A DNA stretch of 45,633 bases from Herbaspirillum sp. YR522 (GTDB taxonomy: Bacteria; Pseudomonadota; Gammaproteobacteria; Burkholderiales; Burkholderiaceae_D): contig NZ_AKJA01000058.1 in NCBI RefSeq assembly GCF_000282575.1, positions 1 through 45,633 of the forward strand, in the 5' to 3' direction. Below the pieces are notes generated by a model. The model searched no databases. It was not told the origin of the DNA and saw nothing but the letters and a program-made list of their open reading frames with translations. Positions 19,228-28,334 of this stretch are shown here, one piece after another. Positions within the stretch are counted from its first letter, which is position 1. Each line of letters begins with the position of its first letter. Both the position numbers and the translations under genes were made by a program.

Positions 19228-21051
19228 ATGCGTAATCTAACGGTTCGCTTCAGTCTGATGAGCGCGCTGGCGCTGTTTTCGTGCATGATCGTCGTCGGTG
19301 CGGCAGTGGGCATCTTTGCCCTGGGCCGCGCCAACCAGTCGACCGAGTTCGTGCATCAGGTCACCGAGCGCAACATGCTCATCAATGACGTCTACAAGGA
19401 CACCACGCGCACGCGTTCGGCCTTGTCTCGCGCGTACGGCAACCTGAAGGAAAAGAACGAGGCCGCCATCAAGGAGTCGGCCTTCAAGAGCGCCCAGAAC
19501 AGTTATGAACGTGGCCTGAAGTCGCTCGACAGCTTCGCCGCCCTGGCCGACCTGCCGGGCCAGGACCCGGCCCACAAGACCGAGCTGATCGAATCGGCAC
19601 GCGCCTTGTCGGCCATGCTCAAGCAGGCCAACGACCTGCTCAAGGCCGACGATGCGGCAGCCTATTCCGAACTCAACGACAAGCAGATCAACCCGGGTGG
19701 CGGTCGCTTCTCGGCCGCGCTCGAGAAATACCAGGCGCGCGCCATGGAGCTCAACGACGCCGCCGCCAACGAACGGACCAACGAATACAACATGGTGGTG
19801 TGGCTGGTGGGCGCTGGCCTCACGGGTGCGCTGTTGCTGGTGCTGGGCGTGCACTTCCTGTTGCGCAATATCGTATTGACCCCGCTCAACCGCGCCGTGG
19901 CGCTGCTGGACCAGGTGGCCGGCGGCGACTTGACCGCGCGGGTGGAGGTCGACAGCACCAATGAGATCGGCCGCCTCTTCGGTGCCATCCGGGCCATGCA
20001 ACAAAGCCTGTTGAACACCGTCTCGCGGGTGCGTACCAGTTCCGAGAGCATCGACACCAGCGCGCGTGAGATCGCCGCCGGCAACATGGATCTGTCCTCG
20101 CGTACCGAACAGCAGGCCAGTTCGCTGGAAGAAACCGCCGCCTCGATGGAGCAGCTGACCGGCACCGTCAAGCAAAACGCCGAGAACGCCATGCAAGCCA
20201 ACCAGTTGGCGCATTCGGCCTCGGGCACCGCCAGCCGGGGCGGCGAGGTGGTAGCGCAGGTGGTCGATACGATGCAGGCCATCAACGAGTCCTCGCGAAA
20301 GATCGTCGACATCATCAGCGTCATCGACGGCATTGCGTTCCAGACCAACATCCTGGCATTGAATGCGGCGGTGGAAGCCGCGCGTGCCGGCGAGCAAGGC
20401 CGCGGTTTTGCGGTGGTGGCCTCGGAAGTGCGGTCGCTGGCGCAGCGCTCGGCGGCAGCGGCCAAGGAAATCAAGTCGCTCATCGATGCCTCGGTCGAGA
20501 AGGTGACCGCCGGCAGCCAGCTGGTGGAGCAGGCCGGCATGACCATGAGCGATGTGGTCGACAGCGTGCAACGCGTCACCGATATCGTCGGCGAGATCGC
20601 AGAGGCCAGCCGTGAGCAGAGCACCGGCATCGAACAGGTCAACCGGGCCATCACGCAGATGGACGAGGTGACCCAGCAGAATGCCGCCCTGGTGGAAGAG
20701 GCAGCGGCGGCCGCACAGTCGCTGCAGGCGCAGGCGACCCATCTGGTCGACGCCGTGAGCATCTTCAAGATCGATGCCCAGGCGCATGCGGCAGCCGTGA
20801 CGGCCACCCGCGCGCCGGCACCCAAGCCGGCGCCGCTGGCGAGCGCTCCGGTACCGCCGGCCGCGGCGCCGGCGACAGCACCCAGGGTCGCGGCTGCACC
20901 CAAGGTCGCGGCTGCACCCAAGGTCGCGGCTGCACCCGCGCCCAAGCCGGTTGCTCCCAAGAGCGCGCCCAAGCTGCCGGTGCCCTCGTCCAAGCCGGCC
21001 TCGGCCAGCACCCGGGCCAAGGACGACAGCCAGGATTGGGAAGAGTTTTGA
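19228..21051 (+). CDS. Methyl-accepting chemotaxis protein (Tar/Tsr-like)
   Basis: A 607-residue chemoreceptor. TM1 spans about residues 9-32 and a four-helix-type periplasmic sensor spans about 33-188. TM2 lies near 189-212, then HAMP (about 213-265). The signalling domain has the conserved hairpin tip IISVIDGIAFQTNILALNAA. The C-terminal tail is a flexible Ala/Pro/Lys linker ending DWEEF, an xWxxF pentapeptide that recruits CheR/CheB. Start 19228 gives a normal N-terminus (MRNLTVRFSL) after a purine-rich site. It lies between the lactonase and the catabolic genes, so a sugar-diacid or lactone ligand is a reasonable guess. An 18-bp tandem repeat sits in the linker. Confidence 0.95.
   Translation: MRNLTVRFSLMSALALFSCMIVVGAAVGIFALGRANQSTEFVHQVTERNMLINDVYKDTTRTRSALSRAYGNLKEKNEAAIKESAFKSAQNSYERGLKSLDSFAALADLPGQDPAHKTELIESARALSAMLKQANDLLKADDAAAYSELNDKQINPGGGRFSAALEKYQARAMELNDAAANERTNEYNMVVWLVGAGLTGALLLVLGVHFLLRNIVLTPLNRAVALLDQVAGGDLTARVEVDSTNEIGRLFGAIRAMQQSLLNTVSRVRTSSESIDTSAREIAAGNMDLSSRTEQQASSLEETAASMEQLTGTVKQNAENAMQANQLAHSASGTASRGGEVVAQVVDTMQAINESSRKIVDIISVIDGIAFQTNILALNAAVEAARAGEQGRGFAVVASEVRSLAQRSAAAAKEIKSLIDASVEKVTAGSQLVEQAGMTMSDVVDSVQRVTDIVGEIAEASREQSTGIEQVNRAITQMDEVTQQNAALVEEAAAAAQSLQAQATHLVDAVSIFKIDAQAHAAAVTATRAPAPKPAPLASAPVPPAAAPATAPRVAAAPKVAAAPKVAAAPAPKPVAPKSAPKLPVPSSKPASASTRAKDDSQDWEEF
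20884..20937 (+). repeat. 18-bp tandem repeat, three copies, in the chemoreceptor tail
   Basis: The unit AAGGTCGCGGCTGCACCC is present at 20902-20919 and 20920-20937, with a one-base variant at 20884-20901. It encodes repeated Lys/Arg-Val-Ala-Ala-Ala-Pro in the linker before the DWEEF pentapeptide. Unit length is a multiple of three, so copy-number change would alter tether length without breaking the frame. Confidence 0.9.
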
Positions 21052-21076
21052 TGCACCGACCGGCCCGGCCGGGATG

Positions 21077-21114
21077 AAAAAAACCTTCGTCGATGTCGAC
21101 GAAGGTTTTTTTTT
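21077..21114. terminator. Bidirectional terminator between chemoreceptor and aldehyde dehydrogenase
   Basis: A run of seven A, then CCTTCGTCG (21084-21092), loop ATGT and CGACGAAGG (21097-21105; stem of eight or nine pairs), then nine T. The symmetry suits termination of both convergent operons. Confidence 0.92.
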
Positions 21115-21162
21115 ATGTTCGCGATGAGGGCCATGCGCGGCCGGCATGGCCCCGTGCCGGTA

Positions 21163-22599
21163 TCAGGCCTGCGTATAGGAGGTCTTGACCGTCGTGTAGA
21201 ACTCGGCGGCATAGGCGCCTTGCTCGCGTGCGCCATAGCTGGAACCCTTGCGGCCACCGAACGGCACATGGTAGTCGACCCCGGCGGTGGCGGTGTTGAC
21301 CATCACCATGCCGGCTTGCGCGTGGCGCTTGAAGTGCGTGGCGTACTTCAGCGAGGTGGTGCAGATGCCCGACGACAGGCCGAACTCGGTATCGTTGGCC
21401 AGGGCCAGCGCGTGCTCGTAGTTGTCGGCCGGGATCACGGCAGCCACCGGACCGAACACCTCTTCGCGCGAGATGCGCATGTTGTTGTCGGCATCGGCAA
21501 ATAGGGCCGGTGCCATGAAGAAGCCCTCGGTGTCGCGCGCGATCCGCTCGCCGCCGCTGACCAGGCGCGCGCCTTCATCCTTGGCGATGGCGACATAGGA
21601 CAGGTCCTGGTCCAGTTGCGACTGGTCGACCACCGGGCCGATCTGGGTTTGCTTGTGCAGGGCATGGCCAACCCGGACCTGGGCCAGTTGTTCGCGGGCC
21701 GCTTCGATGAAGCGCGGATAGATGCCCTTTTCGACGATCAGGCGGCTCGATGCGGTGCAGCGCTGGCCGGTGGAGAAGAATGCGCCTTGCACGGCGGCGC
21801 TCACTGCGATGTCGAGGTCGGCATCGTTGAGCACCACCATCGGGTTCTTGCCGCCCATTTCAAGCTGGAACTTGGCCATGCGGGCAATCGCCCCTTGTGC
21901 CACGCGGTTGCCGGTGGCCACCGAGCCGGTAAAGGAGATGCCGGCCACGCGACGGTCCTCGATGAAGCGCTGGCCGACCACCGAGCCGCGACCCATGACC
22001 AGGTTGAAGACGCCGGCCGGAATGCCGGAGCGGCTGATGATGTCGGCGATTGCCCAGCCCGAGCCTGGCACCAGTTCGGCCGGCTTGAACACCACCGTAT
22101 TGCCGTAGGCCAGCGCCGGCGCGATCTTCCAGGCCGGGATCGCCAGCGGGAAATTCCATGGCGCGATGATGCCGATCACGCCCAGCGGTTCGCGGGTGAT
22201 CTCCACATCCATGCCGGGCCGCACCGATGCCAGTTTTTCACCGCGAATGCGCAGCACCTCGGCGGCGAAGAACTTGAAGATGTTGCCGGCCCGCGTGGCT
22301 TCGCCGATGCCCTCCGGCACGGTCTTGCCTTCCTCGCGCGAGAGCAGGGTGCCCAGCTCTTCGCGCCGTGCCAGGATCTCGGTGCCGATCTTGTCGAGGG
22401 CATCCGAACGGGCCTGGATATTGCCTACGCTCCAGGCCGGGAACGCCGCATGCGCGGCGCCGATGGCGATCTCGGTCTGGGCCGCGTCGGCCTGGGCGTA
22501 TTCACCGATGACGTCGGACAGGTCAGATGGATTGATGTTCTTGTTGACGCTGGCGCCTTGCAGCCATTCGCCGTTGATCAGGTTGGCAAACTCGGACAT
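21163..22599 (-). CDS. Alpha-ketoglutaric semialdehyde (2,5-dioxovalerate) dehydrogenase
   Basis: A 478-residue NAD(P)-dependent aldehyde dehydrogenase. Visible are PWNFPLAIPAWK (cofactor and Asn motif), GSVATGNRV for the Rossmann loop, the general base Glu247 in FQLEMGGKNP, and the nucleophile Cys281 in FFSTGQRCTASS. In a kdgD operon this family oxidises 2,5-dioxopentanoate to alpha-ketoglutarate, the last step of oxidative sugar-acid catabolism. ATG at 22599 is preceded by AAGGAGAACCG on the minus strand. It follows kdgD by 166 nt on the same strand. That gap contains a strong GC-rich hairpin (about 22677-22699) that may reduce read-through. Confidence 0.9.
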   Translation of the reverse strand: MSEFANLINGEWLQGASVNKNINPSDLSDVIGEYAQADAAQTEIAIGAAHAAFPAWSVGNIQARSDALDKIGTEILARREELGTLLSREEGKTVPEGIGEATRAGNIFKFFAAEVLRIRGEKLASVRPGMDVEITREPLGVIGIIAPWNFPLAIPAWKIAPALAYGNTVVFKPAELVPGSGWAIADIISRSGIPAGVFNLVMGRGSVVGQRFIEDRRVAGISFTGSVATGNRVAQGAIARMAKFQLEMGGKNPMVVLNDADLDIAVSAAVQGAFFSTGQRCTASSRLIVEKGIYPRFIEAAREQLAQVRVGHALHKQTQIGPVVDQSQLDQDLSYVAIAKDEGARLVSGGERIARDTEGFFMAPALFADADNNMRISREEVFGPVAAVIPADNYEHALALANDTEFGLSSGICTTSLKYATHFKRHAQAGMVMVNTATAGVDYHVPFGGRKGSSYGAREQGAYAAEFYTTVKTSYTQA

Positions 22600-22765
22600 T
22601 CGGTTCTCCTTGCATGAGTTGTTGTCGGTGCCGGCAACAGGCCGGCAACCCAGGGGCGGCACAAAAGCGAAGGGGCCCCAGTTTCCTGCGGCCCCTTTGG
22701 ACACCGTCAAGCGCGGCGTTGCCCGGGGTGATCCAGGCTGCGCACGGGCATTGACGAGCCTGCCT

Positions 22766-23680
22766 TTACTGCGGGCCCAGGCGCTTGATCAGCGCGGCCA
22801 GTTGTTCGACTTCCTGCGGGGTGCAATCGACCAGGGGCGTGCGCACCGGACCGGCGTCGTGACCGACGATCTTGGCGCCGGCCTTGACGATCGACACCGC
22901 GTAGCCCGCCTTGCGGTTGCGGATTTCCAGGTAAGGCAGGAAGAAATCGTCGATCAGGCGGCCGACGGTAGCGTGGTCGTCCTTGGCAATGGCCTGGTAG
23001 AACTCGACCGCAGTCTTGGGGATGAAATTGAACACGGCCGACGAGTACACCGGAACACCCAGTGCCTTGTAGGCGGCGGCATAGACTTCGGCGGTAGGCA
23101 GGCCGCCCAGGTAGGTGAAGCGGTCGCCCAGCTTGCGACGGATCGCCACCATCGGTTCGATCTCGCCCACGCCGTCCTTGAAGCCGATCAGGTTGGGACA
23201 ACGCTCGGCCAGGCCTGCCAGGGTCTCGGCGTTGAGCTTGCACACGGCGCGGTTGTAGATGATGACGCCGAACTTGACCGACTTGCAGACTGCCTCGACG
23301 TGGGCGGCGATGCCGTCCTGGCTGGCTTCTGTCAGGTAGTGGGGCATCAGCAGGATGCCGTGTGCGCCGAGGCGCTCGGCTTCCTGCGCATAGGCGATGG
23401 CGGTGCGGGTCGGGCCACCGGCACCGGCGATGATGGGCACCTTGCCGCGGCAGGTCTCGACGGCGGTGCGGATGACATCCGAGTACTCACTGGGGACCAG
23501 CGAAAAGAATTCACCGGTGCCGCCGGCGGCGAACAGGGCGCTGGCGCCGTACGGGGCCAGCCATTCCAGGCGTTCGATATAGGTCTTGGGGCGGAAGTCG
23601 CCCTGCTCATCGAAGTCGGTCAGCGGAAACGACAGCAGGCCGGAGGAAAGGATCTTTTTGAGGTCTTGGGGTGTGTACAT
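22766..23680 (-). CDS. kdgD: 5-dehydro-4-deoxyglucarate dehydratase
   Basis: A 304-residue TIM-barrel enzyme of the DapA/NAL superfamily. Motifs are GGTGEF (53-58), IIYNRAV with the Tyr of the proton relay (about 142), and IGFKDGVGE with the Schiff-base Lys near 168. It converts 5-dehydro-4-deoxy-D-glucarate to 2,5-dioxopentanoate with loss of water and CO2. It is the middle step between GarD and the semialdehyde dehydrogenase encoded next. The gene has its own promoter region with an operator-like palindrome, downstream of the FadR-type regulator gene on the same strand. Confidence 0.93.
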   Translation of the reverse strand: MYTPQDLKKILSSGLLSFPLTDFDEQGDFRPKTYIERLEWLAPYGASALFAAGGTGEFFSLVPSEYSDVIRTAVETCRGKVPIIAGAGGPTRTAIAYAQEAERLGAHGILLMPHYLTEASQDGIAAHVEAVCKSVKFGVIIYNRAVCKLNAETLAGLAERCPNLIGFKDGVGEIEPMVAIRRKLGDRFTYLGGLPTAEVYAAAYKALGVPVYSSAVFNFIPKTAVEFYQAIAKDDHATVGRLIDDFFLPYLEIRNRKAGYAVSIVKAGAKIVGHDAGPVRTPLVDCTPQEVEQLAALIKRLGPQ

Positions 23681-23732
23681 GGTTGTCTGTCGCCATTAGG
23701 AATTGGATGGAAAGCCGCTTGTTCTTGTCGTG

Positions 23733-23772
23733 ATCCTATCTCTCGATAGGATATCAGTCATCGTACAACATG
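23733..23772 (-). promoter_or_regulatory. Operator-rich promoter region of kdgD
   Basis: Two elements adjoin. ATCCTATC (23733-23740) and GATAGGAT (23745-23752) form a perfect inverted repeat around TCTC. CATCGTACAACATG (23759-23772) shares 11 contiguous bases with the reverse complement of the transporter operator at 14584-14598. On the minus strand a weak TTTCAT/TATCCT pair (16-bp spacer) overlaps them. I read this as the second binding site of the FadR-type regulator encoded just upstream of kdgD. Confidence 0.55.
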
Positions 23773-23914
23773 AAATCGCAGAAAGCCAGCACTTTTTGGT
23801 GTCACCCGGGGTGGGCGATCTGGTGCGGCAGTGGTGTAGCGGTGGGATGGCAGTGCGGCGGCGGTGATGCGCCAGGCGCAATGGCGCCCGGCGCAGCGGG
23901 GCAGGGCATTGGCC

Positions 23915-24685
23915 TCAGGCGGTGGCGCCCGAGTGGCCGGATTCGGCTTCCTGCTGCGCGCGACGCAGGCGTTCGCGGCTGTTGGTGAGGTGGTTGCGCA
24001 TGGCCGCGCGTGCGGCTTCGGTGTCGCCGCGGGCGATGGCGTCGTAGATATCCTCGTGCTCGCGCTGGACCCGGTCCAGGTAGCTGGACTGCGGATCGTG
24101 CGCCAGCTCGGCGGTATTGATGCGCTTGCGCGGGATCACGCCCATGCCCAGGTGGCTGATGATCTCGATGAAATAGCGATTGCCGGTGGCGTTGGCGATG
24201 GCGAAGTGAAAGCGGAAGTCGGGACCGACCGTGTCGCCGCCCGACAACTGGTTTTCGCGGAACGCTTCTAGTGCACGGCGGATGTCGGCCAGTTGCTCTT
24301 CGCTGCGCCGGGCTGCGGCCAGGCCGGCGGTCTCGGTTTCGAGGCTGATACGCAATTCCAGCAGCGCCAGCAGGTCGCGCATGGTGGTGATGGTAGCCGG
24401 ATCGATATTGATGTTGGACGACTTCTTCTGCTCCAGCACGAAGGTGCCGATGCCATGCCGGGTCTCGACCAGGCCGCCGGCCTGCAGTCGCGAGATCGCT
24501 TCGCGCACCACGGTGCGACTGACGCCCTGGGCCTGCATGATCTCGGATTCGGTGGGCAACTTGTCGCCCGGCTGCAGGCCGCCGTTGGCGATCATCTCGG
24601 ACAGCGCCGCGACAACTTCCTGGGACAGGCTCTGGGCCTTGCGGCGAGGGCGCATCAGGGGACTGGGGGTATCGCTTGCATCCAT
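23915..24685 (-). CDS. FadR-subfamily GntR regulator of the diacid locus
   Basis: A 256-residue regulator. The N-terminal winged helix (about residues 15-85) shows LQPGDKLPTESEIMQAQGVS and SRTVVREAISRLQAGGLVET, the GntR signature. The C-terminal all-helical FCD domain has FRFHFAIANATGN and later His residues (SHLGMG, REHEDIYDAIA) that bind metal or a carboxylate ligand. ATG at 24685 was preferred because it gives a normal-length N-terminus. The upstream extension reads like leader sequence. It is encoded just ahead of kdgD, and the TCGT-N3-ACGA operators at 14584 and 23759 fit its family. It is probably a repressor released by a diacid or pathway intermediate. Confidence 0.9.
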   Translation of the reverse strand: MDASDTPSPLMRPRRKAQSLSQEVVAALSEMIANGGLQPGDKLPTESEIMQAQGVSRTVVREAISRLQAGGLVETRHGIGTFVLEQKKSSNINIDPATITTMRDLLALLELRISLETETAGLAAARRSEEQLADIRRALEAFRENQLSGGDTVGPDFRFHFAIANATGNRYFIEIISHLGMGVIPRKRINTAELAHDPQSSYLDRVQREHEDIYDAIARGDTEAARAAMRNHLTNSRERLRRAQQEAESGHSGATA

Positions 24686-24879
24686 GTCGTTTCTAATTGG
24701 AATGACGGGGCAGCGTCGGTCGCCAGGCCTCGTCCAGATGAAAAAGAGTTGCGACATCTTACCAGATCGATAAGAGCGGTTTGCAATCAAATGCCGACGC
24801 GAACGATGAAATTGACAGGATTTTCACTTCAAGCGAATTTTTGCGCACTTGTACCCCAGGAAATGACCACATTTAGTAC

Positions 24880-24929
24880 CTGACGGATTTAGTCAGGTTT
24901 GATATACTTGAGTCAAATATTCGGGAATT
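24880..24929 (+). promoter_or_regulatory. iscR promoter with type-1 IscR binding site
   Basis: CTGACG (24880-24885), a 17-bp spacer and TATACT (24903-24908) form the promoter. Overlapping it, 24904-24929 begins ATACTTGAGTC, then AAATATTCGGGAATT, closely matching the type-1 IscR site (ATASYYGACT then AWTA and CGGGTAWT). The holo-IscR repression loop known from E. coli is therefore expected here. Confidence 0.78.
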
Positions 24930-24967
24930 CAGGGATCTGGTTCACTTGTATCGGGAGCAGGGATTTC

Positions 24968-25462
24968 ATGCGTCTTACCACCAAAGGCCGTTTTGCCGTG
25001 ACAGCAATGATTGATTTGGCGTTACGCCAAGGCAATGGCCCCGTCACGCTCTCTGCCATCAGCGAGCGTCAAGAAATTTCCTTATCATATCTCGAACAAT
25101 TGTTCGGCAAATTACGACGTCATCAGATCGTGGAGTCGGTGCGCGGCCCTGGTGGCGGCTACAACCTGGCCCGCAAGGCCGCCGATGTATCGGTGGCCGA
25201 TATCATCATCGCGGTCGACGAGCCGCTCGATGCGACGCAGTGCGGTGGCAAGGAAAACTGCCATAGCACCACGCATCCGGGCGGACCGCGCTGCATGACG
25301 CACGACTTGTGGTCGACCCTCAACGAAAAGATGGTCGAGTATCTCGATTCGGTGTCGCTGCAGGACCTGGTCGACCAGCAAAAGCATCAAAAGACGGCGG
25401 AGCATCGTGCCGCCGACAAGCAAAGCGTGGTGGTGATGCATCGCCCGCAAGCCGCAGCCTGA
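24968..25462 (+). CDS. iscR: Fe-S cluster regulator IscR
   Basis: A 164-residue Rrf2-family regulator. The winged helix (residues 1-75) opens [20 protein letters not shown], with [21 protein letters not shown] for DNA contact. The [2Fe-2S] loop has Cys92, Cys98, Cys109 and His112. In E. coli the third Cys is at 104, so this loop carries about five extra residues (around [10 protein letters not shown]). ATG at 24968 gives the canonical start. It represses the isc operon when loaded with cluster and is followed by iscS after 16 nt. Confidence 0.96.
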   Translation: MRLTTKGRFAVTAMIDLALRQGNGPVTLSAISERQEISLSYLEQLFGKLRRHQIVESVRGPGGGYNLARKAADVSVADIIIAVDEPLDATQCGGKENCHSTTHPGGPRCMTHDLWSTLNEKMVEYLDSVSLQDLVDQQKHQKTAEHRAADKQSVVVMHRPQAAA

Positions 25463-25478
25463 TTTGGAGTCTTTAACT

Positions 25479-26732
25479 ATGAACGCCCCTCTGGAAAAAA
25501 GCCTGCTGGAGACCATCAAGGCTCCGCACTTCCCGATCTACATGGATTACTCGGCCACGACCCCGGTCGATCCGCGTGTTGCCGACAAGATGATCCCGTA
25601 CCTGCGCGAACAGTTCGGTAACCCGGCTTCACGTAGCCACATGTATGGCTGGTCGGCCGAAAAGGCGGTGGAAGAGGCGCGTGAAGAGGTGGCCAGGCTG
25701 GTCAACGCCGATTCGCGCGAGATCATCTGGACCTCCGGCGCGACCGAAAGCAACAACCTGGCCATCAAGGGCGCGGCGCAGTTCTACAAGACCAAGGGTC
25801 GCCACATCATCACCGTCAAGACCGAGCACAAGGCGGTGCTGGATACCTTCCGCGAGCTGGAACGCCAGGGTTTCGAGGCGACCTACCTGCAACCGCAGGA
25901 CAACGGCCTGGTGTCGGTCGACGATATCGCCAAGGCCGTGCGTGCCGACACCATCCTCGTCTCGGTGATGCTGGTGAACAATGAAATCGGCGTGATCCAG
26001 CCGGTGGCCGAGATCGGCGAATTTTGCCGCTCCAAGGGCATCATCTTCCATTGCGACGCCGCCCAGGCGACGGGCAAGGTCAAGATCGACCTGGAGCAGT
26101 GGAAGATCGACCTGATGAGCTTCTCGGCCCACAAGACCTATGGTCCCAAGGGCATCGGGGCGTTGTATGTACGCCGCAAGCCGCGGGTGCGCATCGAGGC
26201 GCAGATCCACGGCGGCGGGCATGAGCGCGGCCTGCGCTCGGGTACCCTGGCCACGCACCAGATCGTGGGCATGGGCGAAGCCTTCCGCCTGGCGCGCGAA
26301 GAGATGGAAAGCGAACTGCAGCACATCCGTACGCTGCGCGATCGCCTCGCGCGCGGCCTGCAGCAGATCGAAGAAACCTACATCAACGGTGACATGGATC
26401 ATCGCGTGCCGCATAACCTGAACGTGAGCTTCAACTACGTCGAGGGCGAGTCGCTGATCATGGCCATCAAGGATATCGCCGTGTCGTCCGGTTCGGCCTG
26501 CACCTCGGCCAGCCTGGAGCCATCCTACGTGCTGCGCGCCCTGGGCCGCAGCGATGAGCTGGCGCACAGCTCCATCCGTTTCACCATCGGTCGTTTCACT
26601 ACCGAGGAAGATATCGATTTCACGATCGACCTGATCAAGAGCAAGGTCGGAAAGCTGCGCGAACTGTCGCCGCTGTGGGATATGTACAAGGACGGCGTCG
26701 ATCTTTCGACGATCAAGTGGGCTGCCCACTAA
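25479..26732 (+). CDS. iscS: Cysteine desulfurase IscS
   Basis: A 417-residue PLP enzyme with about 13 extra N-terminal residues relative to E. coli IscS. Landmarks are [14 protein letters not shown], the cofactor His in [10 protein letters not shown], and Lys in [12 protein letters not shown]. The catalytic Cys loop is [14 protein letters not shown], typical of group I (flexible loop). The C-terminal tail, [10 protein letters not shown], matches the region that docks IscU. It takes sulfur from L-cysteine and passes it to IscU as persulfide; it also supplies tRNA thiolation and thiamine routes. TTTGGAGTC lies upstream of the ATG. Confidence 0.97.
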   Translation: MNAPLEKSLLETIKAPHFPIYMDYSATTPVDPRVADKMIPYLREQFGNPASRSHMYGWSAEKAVEEAREEVARLVNADSREIIWTSGATESNNLAIKGAAQFYKTKGRHIITVKTEHKAVLDTFRELERQGFEATYLQPQDNGLVSVDDIAKAVRADTILVSVMLVNNEIGVIQPVAEIGEFCRSKGIIFHCDAAQATGKVKIDLEQWKIDLMSFSAHKTYGPKGIGALYVRRKPRVRIEAQIHGGGHERGLRSGTLATHQIVGMGEAFRLAREEMESELQHIRTLRDRLARGLQQIEETYINGDMDHRVPHNLNVSFNYVEGESLIMAIKDIAVSSGSACTSASLEPSYVLRALGRSDELAHSSIRFTIGRFTTEEDIDFTIDLIKSKVGKLRELSPLWDMYKDGVDLSTIKWAAH

Positions 26733-26815
26733 CCAGCACAACGCCAGCCGCCGCTAGCACGCAATGACTTGCAGCACTGTGGTGGCGGTCTTTACCACGT
26801 TCAAGGAGCAACAAC

Positions 26816-27217
26816 ATGTCTTATTCGGAAAAAGTACTCGACCACTACGAAAATCCACGTAACGTCGGCGCCTTCGAGAAGGGCGACGAGACCGTCGGCA
26901 CCGGGATGGTGGGCGCGCCGGCCTGCGGCGACGTGATGAAGCTGCAGATCAAGGTGGGCGCCGATGGCGTCATCCAGGATGCCAAGTTCAAGACCTATGG
27001 CTGCGGTTCGGCCATCGCCTCGTCGTCGCTGGTGACCGAGTGGGTCAAGGGCAAGACGCTGGACCAGGCCTTGTCGATCAAGAACACGCAGATCGCCGAG
27101 GAACTGGCGCTGCCACCGGTGAAGATCCACTGCTCGATCCTGGCCGAGGACGCCATCAAGGCTGCGGTGCAGGACTACAAGGCCAAGCACGGCAGCGAGC
27201 AGCAGGTGGCTGCCTGA
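26816..27217 (+). CDS. iscU: Fe-S cluster scaffold IscU
   Basis: A 133-residue scaffold, family-standard length. Cluster ligands Cys37, Cys63 and Cys106 and the Asp39 that controls release are present (PACGDVM, YGCGSAI, HCSILAED). The HscA recognition motif LPPVK lies at 99-103. IscS loads sulfur here, and HscA/HscB later release the cluster to acceptors. It lies 83 nt after iscS and 92 nt before iscA. Confidence 0.98.
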   Translation: MSYSEKVLDHYENPRNVGAFEKGDETVGTGMVGAPACGDVMKLQIKVGADGVIQDAKFKTYGCGSAIASSSLVTEWVKGKTLDQALSIKNTQIAEELALPPVKIHCSILAEDAIKAAVQDYKAKHGSEQQVAA

Positions 27218-27309
27218 GAGGCAGCGCAGGGTAGCGGCAGGCATATCGAGTACGTGACACAACTGGCGACGGCATCGGCCGTCGTCATGGATCAGCAAGG
27301 CAGGCAATC

Positions 27310-27633
27310 ATGGCAATCACATTGACAGAGAAGGCAGCGAAACACATCACTCGCTACATGGAGCGTCGTGGCAAGGGCATCGGCCTGCGCCTGGGTGTGC
27401 GCACGACCGGCTGTTCGGGATTGGCCTACAAGCTCGAATACGTGGATGAGCAGATCGCCGAGGATGAGGTCTTCGAATCGCATGGCATTCGTGTCTTCGT
27501 CGATCCCAAGAGCCTGCCCTACATCGATGGCACCCAGCTCGACTTTGCGCGTGAAGGCTTGAACGAGGGTTTCAAGTTCCAGAACCCGAACGTCAAGGAT
27601 GAATGCGGTTGCGGCGAAAGCTTCCGCATCTGA
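27310..27633 (+). CDS. iscA: A-type Fe-S carrier IscA
   Basis: A 107-residue A-type carrier with Cys35 (TTGCSGLAY) and the C-terminal Cys99-Gly-Cys101 pair (ECGCGESF), the three invariant ligands. It receives or delivers clusters or iron, notably for [4Fe-4S] maturation. It is the last gene before an intrinsic terminator at 27755, so iscR-S-U-A may form a more abundant transcript than the downstream chaperone genes. Confidence 0.97.
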   Translation: MAITLTEKAAKHITRYMERRGKGIGLRLGVRTTGCSGLAYKLEYVDEQIAEDEVFESHGIRVFVDPKSLPYIDGTQLDFAREGLNEGFKFQNPNVKDECGCGESFRI

Positions 27634-27754
27634 CCACGCCGTCGTTCTTTCGACGCCGTGCGGTGCCGACGGCGGCCAGCGCTTAGCCGAACCACGTGAC
27701 AGCCTGCGATCTTCCCATCATCCCGTCCCTTGTCGAGGCGGTTATTGATCTGCC

Positions 27755-27788
27755 AAGCCTGTTGAAGTCCGACAGGCTTTTTATTTTT
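27755..27788 (+). terminator. Internal terminator between iscA and hscB
   Basis: AAGCCTGT (27755-27762) pairs with ACAGGCTT (27772-27779) around a 9-nt loop, followed by TTATTTTT. It lies 23 nt before the hscB start, inside the isc operon, and should lower transcription of hscB onward or mark a separate unit. Confidence 0.82.
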
Positions 27789-27811
27789 CGAGTCCGACCA
27801 TCGCCCACACC

Positions 27812-28327
27812 ATGCAAGACCACTTTGCATTGTTCCAGTTGCCGCAGTGCTTCGCCGTCGACATCAAGGCGTTGGAGCAGGCCTATCATCGCGTCCAGAG
27901 CCAGGCGCATCCCGACAAGTTCGTCGACGCCAGCGCCGCCGAAAAGCGGGTGGCGATGCAGTGGGCCACCCGTGCCAACGAGGCCTACCAGACGCTGAAG
28001 AACCCGCTCAAGCGCGCACGCTACCTGTGCGAATTGCATGGCGTCGACCTGCAGACCGAATCGAACACCTCGATGGCGCCGGCGTTCCTGATGCAGCAGA
28101 TGGAATGGCGCGAGACGCTCGACGATGCGCGCGCCCAGCGCGACCTCGACGCACTGGAGCGGCTCAACACCGAACTGCTGGCTGCGCGCCGGGCCGAAGT
28201 GGCGCAGATCGAAGTGCTGCTCGAGGCGGCCCAGTACGTCGAGACGGCGCAGCTGGTGCGGCAATTGATGTTCCTCGAGAAGTTCGCCAGCGAGATCGGC
28301 GACGCCTTTGCGATGATCGAAGGATAG
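27812..28327 (+). CDS. hscB: J-domain co-chaperone HscB
   Basis: A 171-residue protein. The J domain (about 1-75) carries HPD at 33-35 (AHPDKF). A C-terminal three-helix domain (about 85-171) binds IscU. It delivers cluster-loaded IscU to HscA and stimulates its ATPase. The 178-nt gap before it contains the terminator at 27755. It is followed 7 nt downstream by a LysE-family exporter gene rather than directly by hscA, the unusual feature of this operon. Confidence 0.95.
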   Translation: MQDHFALFQLPQCFAVDIKALEQAYHRVQSQAHPDKFVDASAAEKRVAMQWATRANEAYQTLKNPLKRARYLCELHGVDLQTESNTSMAPAFLMQQMEWRETLDDARAQRDLDALERLNTELLAARRAEVAQIEVLLEAAQYVETAQLVRQLMFLEKFASEIGDAFAMIEG

Positions 28328-28334
28328 GCCCGCC

